Positions 22,801 to 33,341 of a DNA stretch of 64,000 bases are shown one piece after another (positions within the stretch are counted from its first letter, which is position 1; each line of letters begins with the position of its first letter). Both the position numbers and the translations under genes were made by a program. Origin of the DNA: Alviniconcha marisindica (taxonomy: Eukaryota > Mollusca > Gastropoda > Provannidae). The stretch lies in contig JABMCL010000667.1 of NCBI GenBank assembly GCA_018857735.1, forward strand, positions 163,501-227,500, given 5' to 3'. The notes under the pieces were generated by a model that worked only from the letters and a program-made list of their open reading frames with translations, was not told the DNA's origin and ran no database searches.

Positions 22801-25553
22801 ATACCCATCCCTGAAGAGCATGAACCCCCCCCTGCTGAAGACCCCCCACAGCCTCCAGTTCCCGAGGAAGAGCCTGAGGAGAACCCTCCTGAGCCTGCAG
22901 AGCTCCCTCCTCCGCCTGCCAAGAAACCTGAAGGTTTGCTGCCCAAGCCTGGGTCTGGGGAGGGCTTGCTGCCCACACCTATCAGAAGGAAAGCTATGCT
23001 CGAAGAGTCAGTGTATGACCCAGCTCACCCTACAGATGAGGAGGCAGAAAGAGTGATGTTTCCCGGAGGCCCCAGTCATCCACCCCCACACCCGGACTTG
23101 ATGGTAGGCCCCCAGCCCCCTGGGCAGCTGCTGGGTGATGGAACATTTGTGATACCTGCCCCAGGGGAAGGCAGCTTGCTGGGAGCTCCCCCTCAGCGTG
23201 TACCCCTGCCATCTGTGACGTTCAGCCCTCACCGTCAACTGCTGATCAACCCTGTCCTCGTCAGTCGCCCACCATTTACCAATGGCCCTTTCTCCCAGCA
23301 GTTGCCAGCTCCACCATTGCCCCCAAGGTTCCGCTGGCAGATGGGTGGGCCCATTCCCCTTCAGAACCAGTTTGGTCAGCGCCTTCCTCCTGGGCCCCCT
23401 CCCCCTCCCCAAGGCTTCCCAGGTCAGCTGAATGGCGGGTTTGAAGATGGCCCCCCAGCTTCTTTGGGTCAGTTCCCAGTGTCTGTGTCCTCTGGTGTGC
23501 CAGAAATGTCCAGCATGCCTGCTCCTCCTGCCCCTCCAGCCCCACCATCAGGTGTGCCAGTCTTTCCACACCCTCCCATACCCGACAGGGATGGAAAAGA
23601 GGAGCAGCTGAAGGATGCCAAGTTTGACAAAACTCTGGCCAACCTGGTGGTGGCGCAGAACCTACTCACCGTCATGAAAGACAGCAATGTGGTTAGGGAG
23701 CCAGGTCGTATGCCGCCACCATCTGTGTTCAAAGTCCCGCTGCCCCCTGGACCTCCTGCCAAACTGCCCGGCAGGAATCGTGGCACTGCTCCTGCTGCTG
23801 ATCTGGAACCATCGGAAGACTCCACAGAGGTGATGGACATGGACATGTCTCCGTTGGATGATGACTGTGAGCTGGAGCTGCCCACTCCACCTGATCTCTC
23901 CGACATGGATCCCAGTGACAAAGGAAAGAACTCAAAAACTCTGCCACACATTGACCTCAAGGCTCTTAGCAACGCCATCAAAAGACTGACGTCTCAGCCA
24001 GTGGATGATATGCCCACCTCCGCTGTTGAGCTCACTAATAAAGAAAAGGTAGGTGTCATGTTTTTCTTCATACTGTTTCTTCTCTTAATAGTTTTATTCT
24101 TTCTCTGTCCAATTCCCCTCCCCCATTTAAAAAAAATATTTTGTTCAGTGCTTCATTTTGAAATGTATGTTAACTTTTTTTATTTCATGCACTGCGCATG
24201 GTTTTGCTTTAATATTAAACAGTGATTGCAACTGTTTATGTCATTCTCATTCTGCATACCCATGCCTTACAGTTATACATACCACTGATGTGTGACAAAT
24301 ATCCATCAGCATGGCAGTCCAATTAAAAAAAATTACAACTGGTTATTTTTGAAACTAAATTCGATCAAAAAGATTTTTTGTTTTGTTTGTAGATCCATCT
24401 GTTAAGTGTGTTAAATATGTCTAGATCTGTCTGTAACTCAGTGACTGCATAGGATTTTGTTTTGGTTCTTGGCTGAACTTTGTACTTTGAGTTTGAGTCT
24501 GTCATGGAAGTTTAAAAAAGAAATGGTAGTGAAGTATTCAGAATGTGAAATTAAGTACCAGGAGCATTTTTACTGGTGTTGGTGTAAAAATAACAACTCA
24601 ACAAAGCAACAGAAGTGTTGCAATGAGTAAAGTTTTATGAGTAAAAGGAGACGTTGCTGTGTTGTTTTAGTTACTTAAAGGGAACATTGCTGTGTTGTTT
24701 CAGTTACTTAAAGTGGACATTGCTGTGTTGTTTCAGTTACTTAAAGGGAACATTGCTGAATTACTTAAAGGGAACATTGCAGTGTTGTTTCAGTTACTTA
24801 AAGGGAACATTGCTGAATTACTTAAAGGGAACGTTGCTGTGTTGTTTCAGTTCCTGAAGAAGCTTCACTTACAGGAGCGTGTGGTGGATGAAGTGAAGCA
24901 AGCTATCCGCCCATTCTACAGCCACAAGAAAATCACCAAAGATGAGTACAAGGAGATTCTCAGGAAAGCTGTGCCAAAGGTAATGTGGTACTAACTTCGG
25001 TCATTTAGACAAGAGTTGTTATTTTCTGTTTGTTTGCACTTCATGGGTTCAGGAGTGTTATCTTTCTCAGGGGCTACACCGATACAATAGACTTACATAC
25101 ACATAAACAGAGAATTTGGTAATACACATCATGTGACGTGCAGGTAGACTGCTTCAAATGCATAACATACTTTGTCTTAGACTTTGGTAATAAATAATAC
25201 CATTGACTCGTACTTGTAGACTTAAGTAGTTACTCTCAAATGATAAATTTTAGTGCTATCCTAACTCTTTTGCGATACTACACACAGAATATACCAACAA
25301 ACATTAGTTACACATAGCGTTCCATTTGGTTTAACCTGTTATGAGCCGTAACTAACCCATGGATTGATTTCCCTGGCAGGTGTGTCACAGCAAGAGTGGG
25401 GACATTAACCCACAGAAAATCCAACAGCTGGTTGAAGGCTATGTAAACAAGTTCCAGAAACAGCGCAACCGCACTGGCAAGAAAGACAAATCTGCAAAGA
25501 CCTCCAAGGAGAAAGTGAAAGCGAATGGAGAACGCAGCAAGGCCTCGAGATGA
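19876..25553 (+). CDS. SR-related, proline-rich CTD-associated factor, SCAF1/SCAF11/PHRF1-like
   Basis: Coding exons 19876-20836, 21254-24048, 24851-24979 and 25380-25553 join in phase to 1352 codons plus stop. In order the protein has YSPTNPT and YSPTSPT motifs (residues 45 and 70), long Asp/Glu/Ser-rich acidic stretches, [11 protein letters not shown] with a likely nuclear localisation signal (about 550), an RS/RE-dipeptide region (about 575-715), an acidic then Pro-rich region with [10 protein letters not shown] (Tyr908), and a C-terminal domain (1253-1352) starting near [17 protein letters not shown] and containing [13 protein letters not shown]. That C-terminal domain and the YDP-x-x-PT motif are features of SCAF1, SCAF11 and PHRF1, nuclear proteins that associate with the RNA polymerase II C-terminal domain and pre-mRNA processing. 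No RING or PHD is present in this gene. Which vertebrate paralogue is its true orthologue is not decided, so I give no symbol. Confidence 0.88.
20008..20103 (+). other. CTD-heptad-like motifs in the SCAF-like protein N-terminus
   Basis: Residues 45-51 read YSPTNPT and residues 70-76 read YSPTSPT, six of seven positions of the polymerase II heptad YSPTSPS for the second. The coding codons are at 20008-20028 and 20083-20103. Confidence 0.8.
20837..21253 (+). other. Intron 1 of the SCAF-like coding region
   Basis: Donor GG|GTAAAT, acceptor TTTTTAG|GA. It is phase 1 and joins NQ to GGDTSD. AT-rich, nothing else seen. Confidence 0.85.
24049..24850 (+). other. Intron 2 of the SCAF-like coding region
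   Basis: Donor AAAAG|GTAGGT, acceptor TGTTTCAG at 24850, phase 0. The last 200 bases are the 33-bp repeat array described separately. Confidence 0.85.
24651..24850 (+). repeat. 33-bp tandem array of acceptor-like units before exon 3
   Basis: Units of 33 bp (ACATTGCTGTGTTGTTTCAG plus TTACTTAAAGGGA), with two shortened 24-bp units, run directly into the true acceptor. Upstream AGs in the same context end at 24670 (TTTTAG), 24703, 24736 and 24793 (all TTTCAG). They are 180, 147, 114 and 57 nt before the true site at 24850, all multiples of three. The array has an open frame in phase with the exon, giving repeated [11 protein letters not shown]. Confidence 0.9.
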
Positions 25554-25744
25554 TCCACATCTCAGTGTGGAAGAGGTGTGATACAGAAACACTAAGCTGA
25601 TTCACCACCACAGGGAAGAGGGGGATCTGCAAATGTGATTTTTAGGCTACGATTATAAGACACAGACAGTGTGAACTTGGAGATGGAAGACTGAAAACAT
25701 ATGTGACATTTCAGCACTGATCATACTATAATTATAATAATAAA
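25554..25744 (+). other. 3' untranslated region of the SCAF-like gene with candidate poly(A) signal
   Basis: AATAAA occurs at 25739-25744, about 190 nt after the stop, with a second overlapping AATAAAA. Whether the message ends here cannot be seen without transcripts. Confidence 0.4.
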
Positions 25745-27093
25745 ATAAAAACAAGTGTTTGATACAGACGACAAGCATCCATGAACTGCAGCAGTGTGGA
25801 GTTGCCTGGTTTGCCTGCATAGAGCTTGAAGTGTTTCCCGGTAGTGTTTATATGGTGGACTGACAGGACCCAGCTTCCATTTATAAACACCCAGCATGTA
25901 CAAAGCGAAAACAAGGGTGTTTGTTACTGTTCATCAGCAACTTCATAAACGGAGAGAATGTTACAGCTGCGTGAACATTAGCAGTTACCATGTTGCCCTT
26001 CATTGGCGCTGCTGATGGCATGGACAGATTTTCCCTTCATCATGTGTGCATTTTATCTTCTAGTGGTGTGCTTCACAAAGAGCCAGTGGAAATCGTTCCT
26101 GTTTGTCTCAGTACAGAAATATAGATTTGTGTTTGTGTCAAAAGAAACATTTTTGGACCTGCAACATAAAAGACAGCAGATTTTTTTTTATACCTGTGAC
26201 ACCATTGTTCTGAAGCTCATTTTTCCCCCTGCCCAAATCTGTGTCAGCACTGGTTGTGCAGAAGTTGAAATGGACCCAGATTTCATCTTGTGTGTGTGTG
26301 TGCTTCTATTCAGTGCTGTCTTGCCCTTGGGGAAAGAAATGGTTAATACATGGGTACGGGCCTGGCTTGCTGAAGGCAACATTAAGACAGTGATGTAGTG
26401 AAATCGCTTACAGAATTCTTCATTTTAAGTTTTGTAATTGATTTTGATCTGTTATTGCAAGAGGACTGCAATACACACTGACTTTGCGTGCACTTGGTCT
26501 CCAAGCACCAGATCCCCTAGGCTAGCATCATCAGTTCAGTGCTGAGTCTGCTGAGTGCGTTCTGTGCTGAAAAGTTGTTTGTTTATTTCTTGTTGTTCTT
26601 TTCAAAGAAGTAACAGGGTATGCTAGCATAGGCACCAGAGGAAAGAAAAAATTTAAGATGGAAATGCTTGGAGATTTTGAATGACACATTATGACATCTT
26701 TCTATCTTTTGGGAAGGTGTAATACTAGTAAATATGCCTACTCAACAGCAGCAAAGAAAGATAGATTGTTTGTGTACATTTGTTAATGCAGTTTTCCTTG
26801 ATTGTACAGTCTGTGCATGCTGATGTCGTTTGATTGGGGTCGAACCCCACACAGCCATACCCAATTCACTAGAATCAAGCTAGCTTCTTCTTTTTTTAAG
26901 AAAGGAGAGAGGCGCTTGTGTGGTTGAAATTATTGATCTCTGGGGAAATAGTGATTCTGGAAAAAAATGGTTAACATTACATAAAAGAATTTGTGTTCAC
27001 TTGTCCTTTTTTTATTTTTTTGTTTGTTTTGTTATTAAGGAGATTGAACAGACGTCACATGGAGTATAAGTTAACAGTAACAGTAGTGTGTGT

Positions 27094-27225
27094 GTGTAGT
27101 TCACATAAAATGAAAGTGTGTTTGAATGCATAAAATGAAAGTATGTTTGAATGCATCCAAAGTTTGTTTCCACGTTTGTGTGTGTGGTTCACATAAAATG
27201 AAAGTATGTTTGAATGCATCTAAAC
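27094..27225. repeat. Imperfect triplicate of about 30-60 bp
   Basis: TTCACATAAAATGAAAGTGT or close variants, followed by TTTGAATGCAT, occur three times, separated by GT-rich sequence. Confidence 0.8.
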
Positions 27226-30200
27226 TAAAGGATGTTTTTTCTCTTCGCCAGTTGGATACAATGCTGGAAACCTATGATCTGACTGCTACTAGTGCTAGTG
27301 CTACTTAATAGTTTGTAACAGTTTAAAGTGGGTAGCTTTTATTTTTTAAACCCTTTCAGCACTTCACCTTATGGTGACACTACAGCACCAGACACTAGGT
27401 ACTCTAATCATCAACGCTTGAGCAGACCTTAGAATCAGGGGCATAACAGAACATGAGTAACACAACATAAAGTCTTTTAACTGCTCGAGACTGAGAGGAC
27501 AAAAGTGTTAGTTTTGTATTGCAGGTCAAAGTCAGTGACAAATGGCATATTCATTCAGTTCTGCATCTCAGTGCCTACTTATGTATGTTTTTTGATGTGT
27601 GCCTTTTTATTTGTGTAAAAGATCTGAAGCACGTTTCCTGTGAACATGTCACATTATACAAGTACAAGTCTGTCTTGTGTAAAGCTGAAGAACATTGGAT
27701 GAATCATTGAATGATGTTTGAGTGACAGTCTGTAAAAGGTGGATACCATAGTGAAAGTAGGTCAGCTGCTGGGATAGTCTGTATCATTGTCAGTGGACCT
27801 CTGCCATTAGGTCAGGGCAGTGCAAAACGCAATGTGCTTGTATGGTCCGTGCTGAAAGGGTTCATTCATGTTTGTTATTTAGCTACATTAAGTTCCTGGG
27901 GTTCTTGCAGGGTAAAATGTTTTGTTGCTGCCCGGAAGCTAAGTCCTTTACAAAATTGGACAACTGGTTTCAAAAGACATCTGTTCTCATTTCTAGACCT
28001 GCCCATCCATTAAATGTGAAAGTGTAAACCTGGGAAAGGAATAATATCATCACATATCATTGGGCCAGACTGTGTTAACCTCCTAGGAAAGTTTTGAATG
28101 TTGATGAAATGGTGATGGGGAAAAGCTCCAGTTCCAGACACAGCTTATATAGTACAAGGGTGTATAGTTTTGGTCTTTAAGTACTTCAAGAAGATAGACG
28201 CACGTTGCCTATTTGTGACCCGTTCTCACAAAATGAGTCTTAACTTAAAATTTGGCAGTTTGAGATATCTGCATGTCTCAAATCCGCAGGTTCTGCTCAT
28301 TATTCTGATACTTAAATCATGTTTCTACTCCAAAAAATGTGGATCGGATGTGACATGTTTTTGAAGGTTGCATGTGTGGCAGAGGTCATTTTGAGAAAAT
28401 CAGCTTTAAAGTTTTCACCCTTCTTTGAGTAGTTTTTCCTTTAATCTTTAGCAACAGGAGGTTCAAATGTACCAATTTTGGCACAGGAACATATCAAACA
28501 TTGGGACACATGAAGAGACTTGAAATTTTAACATTAGTTAACTTTTAATCTATTTTGTTAATGTTTTTAATCCCATGCTCTCTGTTTAAAGTGAGCAAAA
28601 CTGATGCCAGGTAGGGTGAATAAAATACGTTTTAAACGTATTTATTCAACTTTTCAGAGCATATCAGTGCAAACACACCAAAGTTGAATGCTTAAAGGCT
28701 TTAGTTTCACAAAAATCTGAAAACACCCAGATAGACCCCCCTCTGGCTGCTTTTGCCTGTAGCACAGTAAGCTGGCTCCGAGTTAAGACTCAGTTGGTGA
28801 GAATGGGCCACATTTGTATTACGAAGTTCTACAAGATAGCCAATTCAAGGAATAAGCTTGCCAATCAGCAGTTGATTTTGAGCATCAAGCTTGCACAAAA
28901 AATCATAAAAATTCCCAGAGTGTTTTGTTTTGTTTTGTATAATTGGGTGAGCAAACTGGACTGGTTAAGAGTCGGTGCTTTCGCTAGTTTCAGTTGTTGA
29001 TGGATAAGATACCTAGCAAGTTATGAGATTACAGTGCTGTGCTCTGAGTAGCCAGTCTTGCTATGTGTATGTTTGTTCAGTCATTGGACAAAATTGTTTA
29101 AAGTCTGAAGTTGGCTTTGTATGAGAATCGTGGGTATCTTGGACTTGGAGTCTTCAAGAAAGTCCCATAATCATAATATGATGTCCCAGGACACTTTTAA
29201 CTGTGGCAGTTACTACATAGTACAAATGGCTGGGTCTTTAATTCTTTCATTTATTGACCCTGTTTTTCATCAGACTTCTGTCCAGATTACCACTTAATTA
29301 TTACAGACTGCAGCAAAATAGTAGTTGTAACACTAGTACAACAATAAAGAAAGCATTTAAAAAGTTGTCATTTTAATTTTGTCAGCCACACAAAAAGAAC
29401 TAAGTATCTGTTCAGTCATTCAGGTATGGAGTTTGGGATGAAGAATGAATTAAAATCCTGTACTGAGATCAGATCTGAATACTTCCTTTGGACATGCAGC
29501 CCAGTCTTAACCTCCAAAAATATGCAAACTCTGGTGCACTGAGCAAGATAGTGATAGTTTTAACTCTATTGATTTGTGGGTTTTTTTTGGGGGGGGTTGA
29601 TTTAATTTTATGGAAAGCAAATGATTTTGGTTCAGAAAAAAATATTGACTATGCTAAAAGTAGAAGGAGATTGCAAACTGAAAGTACTTCAGTACAGTAC
29701 GTCATATATTTTATAGATAATATGTGGTCTGAGGTCCAGTCAGAATTGGGGGTTGCCTTCGAGAACCTTGTATTTTGGATAAAAGCAACAAGGGAGATAG
29801 TGCCCTGACAGAACGCTTTATTTTCAATGCCAGCTGAGCAAGAAGGGAGACAGAATACCTGTTCTGGTAGACAACCAACCTTCAGAATGGTGTGATGGCC
29901 TTGGACTCCCACTTCAAAGTTTCTGCAGTACTGTTGAGGTAGCTGTGAATAGTAGTCTCTAGTGTTCATAAATTTAACTACATATAAAACACATGTGCAG
30001 TGATTCACAGCGCAATATTTAATGTGATGTCATGGTTGCTGTTTCATGGCTTACACAAGGTATGCTAAACAAATTACTCATATCCTCAGAAATCACTCAG
30101 TGTAAAAAGGCTTAGTCCTGAACTGGTTTACAAAAAGAAATAAAGATGGATCATTGTCCTGATGAGCCTGGCTTTGTTGTAAAGTTTAAATGGAGATACA

Positions 30201-31919
30201 CGGTAATTACTTTCCCTTAGGCTTTTCCCACACTATGCGCTCATGTGGCAATGCATGGGGCAACACAATTATTGCAGATAAAGTAGGGTGCCTGTCTGTT
30301 GAGTGTGATTCAAAGAAACTTATCAGTTTTTCTTGCAGTGATATATGCTGTTGAAACTTGATTTGAATCCCGTAAGCAATATTCCCTGCAAACGGTTTTT
30401 TTTTTTTTTTCCTCACATTTGGTCAGATTGTGTGCAGCAGAGTTTTTATTCCAATGCATCTGCCTCTTGATATCCAGTATTTATACAATCTGTGTATACG
30501 TCTGGTTGGTGACCACGCTGGCAGAATTAACAATCTGTTTATAGACTGAAAATCTGCAAATATGCCCATACCTGGGTGAATATTTTAAGTTGGTGTGTGT
30601 GTGTTACTTTATTTTTTTTAAATACAAAAACCTGCTGTAAATGCTGCATCAAAGATTCAAACCCAATAATTGGAGTTCCCAATCTTGGTTCTTGAAAGAG
30701 TAACCCCCCCCCCCCCACACACACACACACACACACGCACAAAACCCCCCACCAACAAACAAAATGAGAAAAGGCATACATCTTTTAGGTGATCTTAAAG
30801 GACATTAGACTGTAGGGTAACTTTTGCAACCACTTTGTAGCCATATATCTGACATTGGGCATATAATTTATATCATTTTTGCCCGGGGAGGTGTTTTTTT
30901 CATAACCTTTATTAGTATACTTTGTGTATTTAAAGCACATTTTGGGGGTGTCAGTTTTGCTTGTTTGTGAATGGTCAACAAGAAGAATGATGAAGCCAAA
31001 AGAAGGAAGTGGCTTGGACATGGCTGGCTGTGCACATGATGTGTGAGCTGCTATGGCCAAACCCCAAAAGGGACAGTGATCACAGTGTGTGGACAGTGAG
31101 CTGTGAGCAAGCAGATCCCTCACTTCTGTGCTTTCATATGGGCATGAAATTTGCACAGCTTGGTGTGTGTCCCTTTCCTATGGTTTGGGGAGTCTGTGTG
31201 CATTAGCACAGTGCTGTTTGTGAGGACACATGGTATGTTCCGGTTCCAAAGAAATGCTTGTTTATCCATACACCAGCGCAACTTCCCACAAGTTTGCACT
31301 TCTAAAAGGTATGTTGCTGTTTTCATTGTGGTATAGTTTTCTAACATTTGACAGTTGCCACTCTGTGCATATATGTATGTGTGTGTGTGTGCATATTCAC
31401 ACATCGTGCACGCATGCTTTCCTCACAGATGCCAGTTTTCATGTTCATTCATGAGATTTGTAGCCTGTGTATTGTGGCTGCACTGAAGTGTCATACATTT
31501 ACATGTATGGGTACTCTGGGTGAAGACGGGGAATAGAACTGTTCATGTTTGACGCGTGATGTAACTTCCTGTTGGTTTATGAATTGAAGAATGCTATGAC
31601 TTGTTCCAAAGTTCAGCACCTGTATAGTTCATGGCAAACCATTTTGTGCAGTGTATATTTGCTGTTGTTCAGTGTAAATCAGTCTAAAAAAATGAATAAA
31701 TTTGGAAACAGATGTGATGCAGTTGCATTTAGACTTTGCGGTTGTGTGTATGTGAGTGGAGTGCACAACAGGTTTTTTTGTGTGTGTGTGTGTAAAGCAG
31801 TGTGTTGGTGGGATGATCACCCAGTACACAGAAGTACTATTGGTTATTTTTATGCTTCCGGTAACAACCTGTGTGTGTGTGTAAGCGCACGTGGGTGAAG
31901 CAGTATGCAGTGTGTTGGA

Positions 31920-32330
31920 TGGCCAGGCAGTGAGCTGTCTTGAAGACCGAGGTCACAGTGATGGCTCAAATCGAAATCTTACTCTACCTACTTTATTGTG
32001 ATTATTAATAATATTCTACTTTATTGTTGAATTGTCTGAACTGCTGACCCTTCAAACTTTGGTGGTACATCATCATTAGGTGGAGTGTCTTGTGAAAGAT
32101 TAGATTGCTGTGTTCAAGGTTGCATGGTAGGTTTAAAATTAGAGTGAATTTTTAGCCCGCCCACTACTGCTGAACCTTAGCATAATTTTAACTAAACTTG
32201 GTATGGTGATGAGCAGGAGTGTCATGCAAAAAGTATGGTTTGCTAATCTGAGGTCAAGATCACATCACAGTGAGGGCAGGACATACATCATCAGAGATGA
32301 CTGTTTCTAACGTCTGCTGAACCAGACCAA
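31920..32330. repeat. Dispersed repeat, second locus of the CAAACTTGGT family
   Basis: It shares with 9690-11400 the phrases TGAACTGCTGACC or CTGCTGAACC, TAAACTTGGTATGGTGATGA, GAGTGTCATGCAAAAAG, and GGTCAAGATCACA...CAGTGAGGGC. Confidence 0.55.
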
Positions 32331-33268
32331 GTGGGCATATGTGACCCTACCTCCTGAAATGAGTCACATTGATACTCGTTTTGAGATATATCACCGTAGT
32401 GAGCACAGTTTTAAATTGATGCAAAAAACCTAAATCGGTTCACTGGTCTTATTATTGTTATAACAATTTGAAGTTGCAACCACCACAGCATCTCATTCTG
32501 AGAAATCAGCAGTTTTCATCAAACAGTCCTTAGCAACAAGTGGGTGCATGTTTAAAACGCCTTTTAATGTGTTTTTTATTTTTTAACTTGTGCATAAAGA
32601 GTGTATTTTCTTGTGCAAAAACAGACTGGGCAATCTGATATTGCTGAAAACCCAGAATCTAAAAAAATGCAGAGCTCCCTTTGAAAATAAGCCAAGCCAC
32701 AATCAGAAAGTGGCCTAGCATCCGTCTGACTTTTGAATATATATTTGATCAAATATAGTCATGATCAGACAGTAACACTGAATTGCAGAATTAGTGGGCA
32801 CACAGACTTTGTTTAGTATGCTGGCTTTCACTGGGCTGATTGTGGTTCATCACTGGCTGGCAGACTTCACTGCCAGTGGAAGGGCATTGGACATGCTCAC
32901 CTCTGCATCCAGGATAGCTTCAGTCCAACTCCGAGGCACATCAGTACAGGGCAGATTCTGGGGAAGCTATACATTTGCCACACTTGCCTGCATTTCAAGG
33001 GGAATGCAGCTGTGTGATCACTTTGTGCCAGGAGATGGCTGCACATGTAAAATAAGTGGTTATGGCTGGACTGGAGCTATGGTTTTGTTGGGTCTTGGTT
33101 TGAAATGCTTTCCTTTCAAAATGTCTTGAGGCTTGAAGACATCTTTCCTCAGAAGAGGAAATTTTGCCTCATTTATCGACCTCTCTATATGTGCATACAT
33201 ACATAAAGGGAGAGATATGTCAGAAATGTTCTGTGTGATAAGTTGGGGGAATACTTCATTATTTCCAG

Positions 33269-33341
33269 GTTACAAGAAAGCAGTTGTGACGATCCTCGAG
33301 TCCACGAAGACCACCACACAAAGGCGCATCCTGAGGACACA
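33269..33341 (+). other. Upstream part of first recognised PHRF1 exon
   Basis: It is preceded by CATTATTTCCAG. The frame of PHRF1 stays open through this part (residues ending HPEDT before the Met), so it may be untranslated or may be coding in a longer isoform. No earlier exon was recognised. Confidence 0.5.

Larger units (their letters stand above)
25745..33268. other. Intergenic region between the SCAF-like gene and PHRF1
   Basis: No gene supported. It contains a triple short repeat at 27094-27225, CA/GT microsatellites (30705-30740, 31375-31395, 31770-31795) and a poly-C at 30705-30716. Dispersed-repeat sequence with the CAAACTTGGTA signature lies at 31920-32330. There is also a somewhat GC-richer stretch at 32790-33060 with an open frame of 111 codons lacking a recognisable domain. 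That stretch could be a PHRF1 untranslated exon or promoter. Confidence 0.45.

Noticed and set aside
26825..26860. B-box-like GGGGTTCGACCCC (minus strand)
   Set aside because: A T-arm-like stretch, but no matching A box or cloverleaf; at most an old SINE piece.
32794..33129. 111-codon frame before PHRF1
   Set aside because: Non-ATG start, no known domain; may be an untranslated exon but not supported as a protein.
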